Shown piece after piece: positions 12,902 to 21,217 of a stretch of DNA of 43,327 nt (its first letter is position 1; each line of letters begins with the position of its first letter). The DNA is from a virus. A program made the position numbers and the translations under genes. The notes beneath the pieces were generated by a model. It saw only the letters and a program-made list of their open reading frames with translations. It was not told the origin of the DNA and made no database searches. The stretch lies in the IMG/VR virus record IMGVR_UViG_3300034279_000563, positions 1-43,327 of that record. The stretch is one strand, 5' to 3'.

Positions 12902-13841
12902 AAAAATTGTTTATGTTACAGGATGTTTGGGATTCATTGGAAGCCACGTCACAGAAACTTGTTTAAAACAAGGGTGGTATGTTATCGGGGTAGACAAATG
13001 CACTTATGCTAGTAACCCTACATGGATTGATAGTTGGTCAATGAGGTATGGTGATCAATTTCATTTTATTAAAAGTGATATCAATGAGTTGACAAGACTG
13101 TATGACTGTGACTACATTATTAACACTGCGGCTGAAACTCATGTTGATAACAGCATAGAAGACAGCGATTTATTTGTTCACAGTAACATCAACGCAGTAC
13201 ATAATTTGCTCAAGTTGATAAACAAAAAGAAATACAAGAAACCTGTATTTTTACACTTTAGCACAGACGAAGTCTACGGCGATATAGAACTGGGCAGTCA
13301 CACAGAAACAGACTTGTTAAAACCTAGTAATCCATATAGTGCAACCAAAGCCGCCGCTGACCATCTTGTAACAAGTTGGGGCAGAACATATAATCTGCCC
13401 TATGTTATAATCCGTCCAACTAATAATTATGGGATTGGCCAATATGTTGAAAAGCTCATTCCCAAAACGGTAAAATATTTGAGTGTGGGACGTAAAGTGG
13501 ACCTGCACAATAACGGCACTCCTGTGCGTACTTGGTTATATGCAGGAGATACTGCACAGGCGGTAATTAAAATCGTCGAATCTGGTGTAGTAAATGAAAT
13601 TTATAACATAAGCGGAAACTACGAAACCGAAAATATCAATGTAGTTAAGAAAATAGTCAATTTAATGGGACTCACTGGCCCTTTAGAAGATTATATCGAA
13701 CACATGATACGAGTTGGTCAAGATGTGCGATACAGTATCGACGACAGTAAATTACGTCAATTGGGGTGGAAACCTGAAGCAATATTTGACAACGAACTAG
13801 TAAAGATAGTAGAATACTACAAAGAAAATTTTATTTGGTGA
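12894..13841 (+). CDS. Nucleotide-sugar 4,6-dehydratase (RmlB-like)
   Basis: A 315-aa extended SDR. TGCLGFIG at 9-16 binds NAD; AAETHVDNS is the substrate loop; FSTDEVYGD has the Asp-Glu pair that drives 4,6-dehydration; the catalytic pair is Y148-K152 (PYSATKAAADH); and RPTNNYG follows. These blocks match dTDP- or CDP-glucose 4,6-dehydratase. The product, a 4-keto-6-deoxy sugar nucleotide, is exactly the substrate of the next enzyme (RfbH type). CDP-linkage is thus favoured, but no nucleotidyltransferase is in the window. Confidence 0.88.
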   Translation: MSKKIVYVTGCLGFIGSHVTETCLKQGWYVIGVDKCTYASNPTWIDSWSMRYGDQFHFIKSDINELTRLYDCDYIINTAAETHVDNSIEDSDLFVHSNINAVHNLLKLINKKKYKKPVFLHFSTDEVYGDIELGSHTETDLLKPSNPYSATKAAADHLVTSWGRTYNLPYVIIRPTNNYGIGQYVEKLIPKTVKYLSVGRKVDLHNNGTPVRTWLYAGDTAQAVIKIVESGVVNEIYNISGNYETENINVVKKIVNLMGLTGPLEDYIEHMIRVGQDVRYSIDDSKLRQLGWKPEAIFDNELVKIVEYYKENFIW

Positions 13842-13844
13842 TAC

Positions 13845-15164
13845 ATGGAACAAATTCTTCAACAAGTTCGCGAGTACATTCGCGAAAAACAATCAAACAA
13901 AAAATGGCAGGCAGGTCGAGACTTTGTTAATTATGCAGGTGCATATTACAATGAAGATGAATTCGTAGCAGGAGTGGAATCACTGCTCAATGGATGGTTG
14001 GCCATGGGTGACCAGGGACTGCAATTTGAAAGGCAATTTCCTAAACAATTTGGTAAAACAAAAGGCATTGTCACTAACAGCGGCAGTTCAAGTAATCTGC
14101 TGATGATGTCAGCATTGACCAGTAAGCGTGGGTATAACTTGCCCAAAGGCACTAAAGTGTTAATGCCTATTGCAGGCTTTCCTACAACTCTTAACCCAAC
14201 ACTACAAGTAGGGTTCGTCCCAGTGTTTGTGGACATTGAATTAGATACACTAAACTTAGACACTGCACAATTAGAAAAAATCTTAATAGACAACCCAGAC
14301 ATTCGAGTAATCACTTTTGCTCATGTATTAGGTAATCCTCCCAACATGGATGAAGTCATGCGTGTTGTCAACCAATATAATCTAATTCTATTAGAAGATT
14401 GTTGCGATGCATTAGGCAGTACCTATGATGGTAAGCCATTGGGTTCATTTGGATTAATGTCTTCATGCAGTTTTTACCCAGCACATCATATGACCATGGG
14501 CGAAGGTGGATACGTGGCCACAGATGATGCTAACACTGATGTAATTCTTCGTAGCTTCCGTGAATGGGGTCGTGGATGCTATTGTGTGGGGCCCGAAGCT
14601 AACAAGCTAAAATGTGGAACGTGTGGCAAGCGTTTTAAAAACTGGATTCCTACTCTGCCAGACGAAATATTTGATCACAAATATGTATACGATGAAATTG
14701 GATATAATCTCAAACCCATCGAACTACAATGCGCCATGGGCTTAGAACAACTTAAAAAATTACCTGAGATTCATGCACTACGTAGACGAAACCATGCTCT
14801 TTTATTCAGCATCTATGAAAAGTACGAAGAATACTTTCACTTACCCCGAGCACAAGATAAAAGCGATCCTAGCTGGTTTGCATTTCCATTGACTGTGAGG
14901 AAAGATGCGCCATTTAAACGCAGTGACATTGTGGATTATTTGGAAGAGAATCTGATTCAGACTCGTCCTTATTTTGCCGGTAATATTATGTTGCAGCCTG
15001 CTTACAGTCATTTGATGGATCCGCAGGTAGCCAAAGACAATTATCCTAATGCTACACATGCCATGACTCATACATATTTTCATGGTACCAGTCCTGTGAT
15101 TACACCAGAACAAATTGCTTACATCGGTGAGAAGGTTGATGGTTTTATGAGTTTGTTTGTATGA
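13845..15164 (+). CDS. rfbH: PLP/PMP-dependent 3-dehydrase, RfbH (E1) type
   Basis: A 439-aa DegT/DnrJ/EryC1-fold protein. In the active-site block SFYPAHHMTMGEGG, the Lys that binds PLP in aminotransferases is His (H214). This is the hallmark of CDP-4-keto-6-deoxyglucose-3-dehydrase (E1/RfbH), which removes the C3 hydroxyl using PMP. A Cys-rich stretch (GCYC...CGTCGKRF, about residues 245-263) fits its iron-sulfur cluster. The enzyme would make a 3,6-dideoxy-4-keto sugar. The partner reductase (E3) is not in the window and may be the host's. Confidence 0.88.
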   Translation: MEQILQQVREYIREKQSNKKWQAGRDFVNYAGAYYNEDEFVAGVESLLNGWLAMGDQGLQFERQFPKQFGKTKGIVTNSGSSSNLLMMSALTSKRGYNLPKGTKVLMPIAGFPTTLNPTLQVGFVPVFVDIELDTLNLDTAQLEKILIDNPDIRVITFAHVLGNPPNMDEVMRVVNQYNLILLEDCCDALGSTYDGKPLGSFGLMSSCSFYPAHHMTMGEGGYVATDDANTDVILRSFREWGRGCYCVGPEANKLKCGTCGKRFKNWIPTLPDEIFDHKYVYDEIGYNLKPIELQCAMGLEQLKKLPEIHALRRRNHALLFSIYEKYEEYFHLPRAQDKSDPSWFAFPLTVRKDAPFKRSDIVDYLEENLIQTRPYFAGNIMLQPAYSHLMDPQVAKDNYPNATHAMTHTYFHGTSPVITPEQIAYIGEKVDGFMSLFV

Positions 15165-16330
15165 AAAAATTAAGTATTGCTGCCGCTAATATTGACGGCC
15201 AACCCATGTTTAAATACTTGGATCGAGCTAGGCAACTAGAAGCTCAAGGTCGAAGTATGATTCACATGGAGATTGGCGATCCTGATTTCAATACTCCGGA
15301 TAATATCACCATGGCAGCAGTACGAGCTTTAACAGAAGGTCGCACTCATTATACCAGCAGTTGGGGAGAATTAGAATTCAGAGAAGCTATACGTGTTGCT
15401 ACATTTAATAGCAGACACTTTATGCCCGATTTAAATCAAGTGTTGGTAGTACCTGGCGCTAATGTCGGCATATTTTATGCCGTGTTTACACTATGTGATC
15501 CAGGCTACGATGTGTTAGTGCCTGACCCTGGATTTGCTACTTACTACAGCACAATTAAGATGTGCGGTGCAAACGCTGTTCGAGTTCCTTTGAAAGAAGA
15601 ACACGGGTTCCGTATGCAAGCAGATGACGTGCGTAAACTGATTACGGATCGTACCAGACTGCTGATTATTAACAGTCCCAATAATCCCACTGGCGCAGTA
15701 ATGTCAAAAGAAGAGCTTAAAGATATCTACGACCTATGCGTTGAAAAGGACATTTACTTGTACAGCGATGAAATTTATAGTCGAATGATTTACGATGACT
15801 ATGAATTTACAAGTCCCAGTCAATATGATAAGTGTAAATCCCATGTTATATTAAGCAATGGATTTAGTAAAGCATTTGCCATGACAGGGTGGAGATTGGG
15901 CGCACTAATTGGTCCCACTGAAGTCATGGAACGTATGGCTGCATTGTTGCAAACTACTAGTAGTTGCGTCACTCCTTTTATTCAACATGCTGGCGTTGAA
16001 GCAATACGTGGAACACAGGATTCTGTTTATAGAATGATGACCGAATACCGAAGTCGGCGAGATATTCTTGTCAAAGGTCTCAATGAGATACCAGGATTTC
16101 GATGTAAGTCTCCGGGCGGTGCATTTTATGTGTTTCCTAATATAGAAGAAACAGGACTCACTGACATCGAAGTATGCGAGCAATTAATGGACAAAGCAGG
16201 AGTAGTCACAGTACCAGGCAGTTGTTTTGGTCAGTACGGTCAAGGACATATTAGGCTTTGCTATGCCACAGACACTTATAGTATAATGAGTGCAGTTAAT
16301 CGAATTAAAGAATGGGCCAGTAAATTATGA
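15161..16330 (+). CDS. Class I/II PLP aminotransferase (AspC-like)
   Basis: A 389-aa fold-type I aminotransferase. It shows EIGDPDFNTP at the N terminus, INSPNNPTGAVMS with the substrate-contact Asn, YSDEIYS with the PLP-nitrogen Asp, the Schiff-base Lys in NGFSKAFAMTGWRLG, and the C-terminal Arg in IRLCYA. It would move an amino group between an amino acid and a keto acid such as pyruvate. It overlaps both neighbours by four bases. It may supply or drain pyruvate used by the ThDP enzyme; that role is inferred from linkage. Confidence 0.85.
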   Translation: MKKLSIAAANIDGQPMFKYLDRARQLEAQGRSMIHMEIGDPDFNTPDNITMAAVRALTEGRTHYTSSWGELEFREAIRVATFNSRHFMPDLNQVLVVPGANVGIFYAVFTLCDPGYDVLVPDPGFATYYSTIKMCGANAVRVPLKEEHGFRMQADDVRKLITDRTRLLIINSPNNPTGAVMSKEELKDIYDLCVEKDIYLYSDEIYSRMIYDDYEFTSPSQYDKCKSHVILSNGFSKAFAMTGWRLGALIGPTEVMERMAALLQTTSSCVTPFIQHAGVEAIRGTQDSVYRMMTEYRSRRDILVKGLNEIPGFRCKSPGGAFYVFPNIEETGLTDIEVCEQLMDKAGVVTVPGSCFGQYGQGHIRLCYATDTYSIMSAVNRIKEWASKL

Positions 16331-17337
16331 GAGTATGCGATTGGATCGCCGAATATTTGTATCAAATCGGAGTTAAACGTGTTCATGGATTGATGGGCGG
16401 TGGGGCCAGTGGACTTAACGACGGCTTTATCAAAAATGGAAAGATGGGCTATGTTTGCTATCACCATGAACAAGGTGCTGGTCATGCAGCCATTGGCGAA
16501 AGCAAATTTACAGGACAACTGGCAGTAGTAAACCCTACCACAGGTTGTGCAGGTACCAATTGTGCTACCAGTGTTCTTAATGCTTGGCAAGATAGTGTGC
16601 CTGTTTTGTTTATCAGCGGTAATGTTCGTTTGAATACTTGTAGTGGCTATATTAATCAAACCAAAGGTGTTAACATTCGCAAGTATGGTATTCAAGAGCA
16701 CAACGTTGTGGATACATACAAGTCAATGACTAAAATGTCCCACTTTGTTCTGAGTTCCGACGAAGTTGCATATAGACTACAGGAAGCAGTTTGGAGAGCA
16801 ACAACGGGTCGACCAGGTCCTGTTTGGATTGACATCCCTGGAGATGTTCAAGTGGCGCAAATGCCTGAGAATCCTTCACAGTTTCAACCCCCCACAACTA
16901 CACTTAAACTACAGGACTATGCTTTAATTAAAGAATTATTGAGTAAAGCCGAACGCCCTGTTGTATTGGCGGGCTATGGTATTAGACAGGCAAATGTAGT
17001 TGATAATTTTGTTAAGTTTATTGAGAAATATCAAATTCCTTATGTAAGCACTTATGGTGCCAGGGATTATACAGAAGACCGTCATCCATTGAGTGTTGGG
17101 GCAGTGGGCATCAAAGGTTCGAGAGCTGGAAACTTTGCCATGCAGAACGCAGACTTATTGCTAATTCTAGGCAGCAGTTTAAATTCTAGTGTTGTGGGAT
17201 ATGATCCTACACAATTTTCTCCGGCAAGCACTAAAATTCTTGTGGACATCGACTGGAACGAAATTAACAAAAACATTGTGTCAATTGATCACAAGTATAA
17301 CGATTATTTGGAAAACTTTTTTGGGGCTATGCTATGA
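16327..17337 (+). CDS. ThDP-dependent enzyme, N-terminal and middle domains (split gene, part 1)
   Basis: A 336-aa protein matching the first two domains of acetolactate synthase-type enzymes. The Pyr domain carries the cofactor-activating Glu in YHHEQGAGHAA (E48), VNPTTGCAGTN and PVLFISG. The middle domain follows with RPVVLAGYG and LLLILGSSLNSS. It lacks the PP domain, which is encoded next with an ATGA overlap. The two proteins together span the usual length of about 580 aa, so they most likely form one enzyme. Candidate chemistry is a pyruvate-derived two-carbon transfer to a keto sugar (YerE-like) or an acetolactate-type condensation. Confidence 0.82.
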   Translation: MRVCDWIAEYLYQIGVKRVHGLMGGGASGLNDGFIKNGKMGYVCYHHEQGAGHAAIGESKFTGQLAVVNPTTGCAGTNCATSVLNAWQDSVPVLFISGNVRLNTCSGYINQTKGVNIRKYGIQEHNVVDTYKSMTKMSHFVLSSDEVAYRLQEAVWRATTGRPGPVWIDIPGDVQVAQMPENPSQFQPPTTTLKLQDYALIKELLSKAERPVVLAGYGIRQANVVDNFVKFIEKYQIPYVSTYGARDYTEDRHPLSVGAVGIKGSRAGNFAMQNADLLLILGSSLNSSVVGYDPTQFSPASTKILVDIDWNEINKNIVSIDHKYNDYLENFFGAML

Positions 17338-18080
17338 CGAGACACGAATGGATTCAAAAATGCAACGAATGGAAAACAAAATGGCCTGTAATGCAAGAGG
17401 AATATCGTCCCTCTGAAAATGATTTTCAATTGAACATTTATGCCGTGCTAGATGCAATTAATCAGCATAGTTCAGCCAATGACATTTTAATGGGCGATGC
17501 TGGCAGCATTAGCTATGCAGGGCCGGTGGCACTTAATGCCAAACATGGGCAGCGTTTTATTTTTAGCCCCGCTCAAGCAGACATGGGATGGGCGCTACCT
17601 GCTGCCGTTGGTGTAAGCATGGCCAGTGATCAGCCTGTTATCAGTATTATAGGCGATGGCAGTTTTATGAGCAATGTTCAAGAATTGGCTGTGGTCAAGC
17701 AACACGAACTAGATATCAAATTTGTTATATTAAACAACAACGGTTACTTGAGTATTAAAAACACACAACAAAAATATTTCAATGGAAGAGTGTATGGTAC
17801 CAGCGGTGAAACTGGTTTATGGTTTCCTAGCATGAAAAATATTGCTGTGGCATTTGGCATGCCTTGTGTGGATATCAGAACAAAAGAAGATCTACGTCTT
17901 CATTTCCCCAATGCCCTTAAGAAAAAAGGCCCAGTCATTATAGACTGCCAGTGTCTCAATGAGCAAGAAATATTGCCAGCCCAAGCATTAAAAGATGGTA
18001 AACAAGCTGGCTTACACGACATGACACCATTCCTCAGTGAGGCTGAATTAGAGCAAGAAATGATTGTCAAAATTGATTAA
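17334..18080 (+). CDS. ThDP-dependent enzyme, C-terminal PP domain (split gene, part 2)
   Basis: A 248-aa protein with the pyrophosphate-binding motif GDGS at 107-110 followed 26 residues later by NN (N134-N135), the standard GDG-X26-NN metal/ThDP signature. ADMGWALPAAVG precedes it, as in acetolactate synthase. It carries an additional N-terminal helix region of about 35 residues. The start codon overlaps the stop of part 1 (ATGA), implying coupled, near-equimolar synthesis. It ends the operon, with a promoter for the next gene within 10 bases. Confidence 0.85.
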   Translation: MTRHEWIQKCNEWKTKWPVMQEEYRPSENDFQLNIYAVLDAINQHSSANDILMGDAGSISYAGPVALNAKHGQRFIFSPAQADMGWALPAAVGVSMASDQPVISIIGDGSFMSNVQELAVVKQHELDIKFVILNNNGYLSIKNTQQKYFNGRVYGTSGETGLWFPSMKNIAVAFGMPCVDIRTKEDLRLHFPNALKKKGPVIIDCQCLNEQEILPAQALKDGKQAGLHDMTPFLSEAELEQEMIVKID

Positions 18081-18086
18081 ATGCCA

Positions 18087-18115
18087 TTGATTTAATTTAA
18101 ATATTTTGCTATAAT
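18087..18115 (+). promoter_or_regulatory. Sigma70-type promoter with TGC before the -10
   Basis: TTGATT (18087-18092), a 17-base spacer ending TTTTGC and TATAAT (18110-18115). It serves the 51-aa gene. The TTTGCTATAAT core is shared with the promoters at 18360 and 19153. Confidence 0.85.
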
Positions 18116-18145
18116 AGCAGTTCCACTAATCCAAAAAGGAATTGC

Positions 18146-18301
18146 ATGTTTGAATCAATTGAAATTCGTAAAGCCGCTAATGGTTTTATCCTGGTTGTCA
18201 ATACCGAAGATGAAGCCAAGGAATATGTTTACGATACTAGCCGCAAACTAATGCGAGTTATTAAACAGTATATTGATGCCGATAATAAATCGGAAGAGTA
18301 A
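18146..18301 (+). CDS. Small hypothetical protein (51 aa)
   Basis: The ATG at 18146 follows SD AAAAAGGAATTG and a strong promoter. The product is acidic, with a short beta-strand start (IEIRKAANGFILVVN) and a helical end (KLMRVIKQYIDADNKSEE). The form resembles small early phage proteins of unknown role. Confidence 0.7.
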   Translation: MFESIEIRKAANGFILVVNTEDEAKEYVYDTSRKLMRVIKQYIDADNKSEE

Positions 18302-18359
18302 TACTTAAGTATACGTTAAAAATATTATTTTTATAACAATTTAACAGGCCAAATTTTGG

Positions 18360-18388
18360 TTGACCAATATTCCCTAATTTGCTATAAT
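18360..18388 (+). promoter_or_regulatory. Strong sigma70-type promoter
   Basis: TTGACC (18360-18365), a 17-base spacer ending TTTGC and TATAAT (18383-18388). It is upstream of the 222-aa gene at 18420. Confidence 0.88.
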
Positions 18389-18419
18389 ATTGGAATAGTA
18401 AGCAACAAGAGGAAACAAA

Positions 18420-19088
18420 ATGGCTCGATACACTCCGGTTAAGATTTCTACGTTGGAATTGGCTACTCTGTCTTTTGCGGCATTTCGTCATAATCAGTCG
18501 AACGTTCGCAAGGATCCGACTTACTTTGACAAAGTCACAGATTCGGTGGTGCCTGTGACTCCTAATAAAGTTTTGATGCGTGAAGGCAATCTTCAAGTCA
18601 CTGAGCAGGATCTCACAGATGCTCAGTCGGCTATGGAGACGCTGACTCAGGATCGCGTGATGCGAATCCTTAAAGGACTCAAAGTTGCCGATTTTCAAAA
18701 TACACTGACTAATCTTGTAGGGCAGACTGAATGCACTATGAGCGATGCAGGACTTATGGCATTTCTTCCTTCAATGGCTGATCAAATTTGCCAGCGTCAA
18801 GCTCGCGAACAAGAAGTAGCAGAATTGGCTCACACCAGTGAATTTTTGGGTCGAGTGGGAGACAAAATTACTGTGGAAATCACGGTCATGAATTCCCGCT
18901 ATGTTCAGCAGTTTGGTTGCTGGTCTGTGAATGCCAAAGACAGTGCAGGCAATTTGATTTCTTACTTTACTAGTAAGGAAGAATGCACTCGTAGCGGCCG
19001 TTATACTGCTAAAATTAAACGTGTTGAAACTAGCAGTTTCCATAACGGTGCCCGTGTTACCACGCTGAATTTTGTCAAATTTGCTTAA
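18420..19088 (+). CDS. Hypothetical protein (222 aa)
   Basis: The N-terminal half is helical (DLTDAQSAMETLTQDRVMRIL). The C-terminal part from about residue 140 is beta-rich (GDKITVEITVMNSRYVQQFG and RYTAKIKRVETSSFHNGAR), suggesting an OB- or SH3-like domain that may bind nucleic acid. No family is recognised. It has its own strong promoter and a GAGGAAAC SD. A hairpin TGTTGTTT/AACAACA follows at about 19104-19122. Confidence 0.65.
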   Translation: MARYTPVKISTLELATLSFAAFRHNQSNVRKDPTYFDKVTDSVVPVTPNKVLMREGNLQVTEQDLTDAQSAMETLTQDRVMRILKGLKVADFQNTLTNLVGQTECTMSDAGLMAFLPSMADQICQRQAREQEVAELAHTSEFLGRVGDKITVEITVMNSRYVQQFGCWSVNAKDSAGNLISYFTSKEECTRSGRYTAKIKRVETSSFHNGARVTTLNFVKFA

Positions 19089-19103
19089 AAAATAGGCAAA
19101 AAA

Positions 19104-19146
19104 TGTGTTGTTTTTAAACAACATTGTAATACCCTACCAAAATGTC
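19104..19146 (+). promoter_or_regulatory. Inverted repeats between gene 18420 and the AAA+ promoter
   Basis: TGTTGTTT/AACAACA hairpin followed by T-poor sequence, then TACCC...GGGTA about 12 bases apart immediately before the -35 box at 19153. The first could be a weak terminator and the second an operator. The evidence is symmetry only. Confidence 0.35.
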
Positions 19147-19152
19147 GGGTAA

Positions 19153-19181
19153 TTGACCGAAATTGGTAGATTTGCTATAAT
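19153..19181 (+). promoter_or_regulatory. Strong sigma70-type promoter for the AAA+ gene
   Basis: TTGACC (19153-19158), a 17-base spacer ending TTTGC and TATAAT (19176-19181). Because the promoter covers the first codons of the longest open frame, it helps fix the true start of the next gene at ATG 19216. Confidence 0.88.
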
Positions 19182-19215
19182 ACATGTATTGCAGTTAACA
19201 ACAGGAGCTAAAAAT

Positions 19216-20244
19216 ATGTCAAAAGCAACAATTCTTATTCGCAAGGGCACTTACCGCAACAAACCCGTTGACGGCAAAGTTTTTGAGCTGGTTGAGCAGT
19301 ACAAGAAAACTGCCAATGGCGGGCACGTCACTGTTCGCAATGGCGGCGTTTTTCCCGACATGCCCGACACTATCCGTATCAAAGTTAGCGGTGTTGCTGC
19401 CTACGAATTTGTCACTGGTAACGAAGCTATTGAGCATGACATTGAAGTGCGCGAAGCTGTTGCCGTTGAGACTGACGAAGAAGTCATTGCTCGCATCCGT
19501 GAGCGTTTCGACATCCTTGACGAAATGACTAAGGCTGCTACCAACGGCGATATTCGTGCAATGATTGTCAGCGGCCCCCCGGGCGTTGGTAAGAGCTACG
19601 GTGTTGAGACTATTGTGGAGAAAGCTTGCCTGTTTGACCAGATTGCTGGCAAGAAACTTCGTGCAGAAGTTGTTAAGGGTAGCGCCACTGCATTGGGTCT
19701 GTATTGCACTCTGTACAAGTACAGTGACCCCAATTGCGTTCTCGTGTTTGATGACTGCGACAGCATTCTGTTGGATGACGTTGCACTGAACTTGCTCAAG
19801 GGTGCGCTGGACAGCGGCAAAAAGCGTAAAATTTCTTGGCTTGCTGACAGCAACATGTTGCGTCGTGAAGGTGTGCCAGATCAATTCAACTTCAATGGAA
19901 GTGTGATTTTTATCACCAATTTGAAGTTTGACACCATGAAGTCGCAGAAACTGCGGGATCATTTGGATGCACTGCAAAGTCGTTGCCACTACTTGGATCT
20001 GACTTTGGATACCATGCGTGACAAGTTCCTGCGTATCAAGCAGATTGCCACTGACGGCGCATTGTTTCAAGACTATGATTTTGGCGACATTGGCCGTGAC
20101 GAGATTTTGGAGTTCATGAACTCTAACAAGAGCAAGCTTCGTGAAATGAGCCTGCGTATGGCGCTGAAGATTGCGGATCTGCGTAAGAGCTTTCCGCTTC
20201 GTTGGAAGGCTATGGCAGCAACTACTTGCATGAAGGCAGCATAA
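19216..20244 (+). CDS. AAA+ ATPase
   Basis: A 342-aa protein. ATG 19216 is preceded by SD ACAGGAGC; the longer frame from 19153 would begin inside the promoter. Walker A GPPGVGKS is at 120-127 and Walker B LVFDDCDS has D179-D180. A sensor-like Asn lies in VIFITNLKFD, and a lid with Arg/Lys follows. The N-terminal 100 residues are beta-rich and unlike common AAA+ domains. Codon use is strongly biased to GC-ending and CGT/GCA codons, more so than neighbours, hinting at high expression. It may be a remodelling chaperone or MoxR-like ATPase; the target is unknown. Confidence 0.78.
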   Translation: MSKATILIRKGTYRNKPVDGKVFELVEQYKKTANGGHVTVRNGGVFPDMPDTIRIKVSGVAAYEFVTGNEAIEHDIEVREAVAVETDEEVIARIRERFDILDEMTKAATNGDIRAMIVSGPPGVGKSYGVETIVEKACLFDQIAGKKLRAEVVKGSATALGLYCTLYKYSDPNCVLVFDDCDSILLDDVALNLLKGALDSGKKRKISWLADSNMLRREGVPDQFNFNGSVIFITNLKFDTMKSQKLRDHLDALQSRCHYLDLTLDTMRDKFLRIKQIATDGALFQDYDFGDIGRDEILEFMNSNKSKLREMSLRMALKIADLRKSFPLRWKAMAATTCMKAA

Positions 20245-20348
20245 TAGACAATGACAAGGCATTCTTTGCTAGTATCTTGGCAATGATGGCCTTGTTATTT
20301 GGCCACCCTGTTATTGCTTTAATCATTTTCCTAATAGGAGTAATGTAA
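20226..20348 (+). CDS. Small membrane protein (about 40 aa), non-ATG start
   Basis: An open frame ending at TAA 20346-20348, where the stop overlaps the next ATG (TAATG), a junction type used throughout this genome. The only sensible start is TTG 20226 inside the end of the AAA+ gene, or an internal ATG at about 20283 giving only the hydrophobic part. The sequence FFASILAMMALLFGHPVIAL and the following IIFLIGVM form one long or two short membrane segments. The role is unknown. Confidence 0.45.
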   Translation: MHEGSIIDNDKAFFASILAMMALLFGHPVIALIIFLIGVM

Positions 20349-20743
20349 TGAGTGGGTACGAAACTTATACTAGGTTGCAAAGAATCGAAGCCCAGGCAAA
20401 ACACCTTGGCTTTAGATTGGGTAATCCTAAGCATGGTTATACGGGCCGAGGTGATGTTGAGTTTGTTGCAGTCTTTCCGGCAGAAGATCAATTGCCTATA
20501 TATTCTCGTGACGCTGAACTTTTTGTTGGATCTTTTCGTGAACTAGAAGTGTGGTTGAATGGGTGGGCAAAAGCTCAACAGTATGACTATATGTTGCGTT
20601 TAACTGATGAAAAAAAGCGCAAGAAGTTCGAAGACAAAGAGCGTGAGCGTCAACGACTAGAGGCCGAACGTCTGGAAAAACGTAAGATGTTTGCCGCGCT
20701 GTCAGATAAAACTGAAGACCAAGTTAATAAACTTATAAAGTAA
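20348..20743 (+). CDS. Hypothetical protein with coiled-coil tail (131 aa)
   Basis: The N-terminal 80 residues are globular (TYTRLQRIEAQAKHLGFRLG through VGSFRELEVWLNGWAKAQ). The tail from about residue 90 is a highly charged helix (EKKRKKFEDKERERQRLEAE) likely to be a coiled coil. SD AATAGGAG precedes it. No family is recognised. Confidence 0.68.
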   Translation: MSGYETYTRLQRIEAQAKHLGFRLGNPKHGYTGRGDVEFVAVFPAEDQLPIYSRDAELFVGSFRELEVWLNGWAKAQQYDYMLRLTDEKKRKKFEDKERERQRLEAERLEKRKMFAALSDKTEDQVNKLIK

Positions 20744-20753
20744 AGGATATAAT

Positions 20754-20939
20754 ATGAGTTGGGTATTGATTCTGTTTGTTCATGCAGGTGTGATGTCCGA
20801 CAAAGACAGCATGTCACTGACAAATGTTCCGGGATTTGCCACTGAGGCTGTTTGCCAGGCTGCTGGCAAACAGGCAGAGGCTCTTGCTAAACGGACTACT
20901 AAAGAAGTTAAATTTGTCTGTGTTAAACAAGGAAACTGA
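20754..20939 (+). CDS. Small protein with N-terminal hydrophobic segment (61 aa)
   Basis: MSWVLILFVHAGVMSD forms a short hydrophobic start. Two Cys in the rest (AVCQAAGK and FVCVKQGN) could form a disulfide if exported. It belongs to a run of small, closely spaced membrane-related genes. Confidence 0.6.
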   Translation: MSWVLILFVHAGVMSDKDSMSLTNVPGFATEAVCQAAGKQAEALAKRTTKEVKFVCVKQGN

Positions 20940-20942
20940 ACA

Positions 20943-21119
20943 ATGATAAAAATTATACAAGTGTGGTTTACTGTATCGGTTCTGGCTGGCGCACTAATTT
21001 ATCTTTGGTCTATAGCTACCGGAAAAGATCGATGGCAGTTGACTAAAATTGTTTTAATTGCTACACTGTGTGGACTGATTTCAACAATGTTCCTTTCACT
21101 GATTTATATTTTGTTTTAA
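20943..21119 (+). CDS. Small two-span membrane protein (58 aa)
   Basis: ATG 20943 is three bases after the previous stop. Two hydrophobic segments (VWFTVSVLAGALIYLWSI and IVLIATLCGLISTMFLSLIY) are joined by a charged turn (ATGKDRWQLTK). No family is recognised. Confidence 0.6.
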   Translation: MIKIIQVWFTVSVLAGALIYLWSIATGKDRWQLTKIVLIATLCGLISTMFLSLIYILF

Positions 21120-21121
21120 CT

Positions 21122-21217
21122 ATGTATAAAATTACACTAGAAGTTCTCGGTCGACTCGCTTATGTTATGTTGGGGGCGACTATCACAATCATTCTTTTTA
21201 CTAATGGAGTTATTTAA
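21122..21217 (+). CDS. Tiny membrane peptide (31 aa)
   Basis: ATG 21122 is two bases after the previous stop, and its TAA overlaps the ATG of the SPFH gene (TAATG). The single hydrophobic segment is LAYVMLGATITIILFTN. Its position suggests coupling to the lipoprotein gene. Confidence 0.5.
   Translation: MYKITLEVLGRLAYVMLGATITIILFTNGVI

Noticed and set aside
19219-20262. Minus-strand 347-codon frame opposite the AAA+ gene
   Set aside because: Caused by codon bias of the AAA+ gene; the plus-strand protein has Walker A and B motifs and its own promoter.
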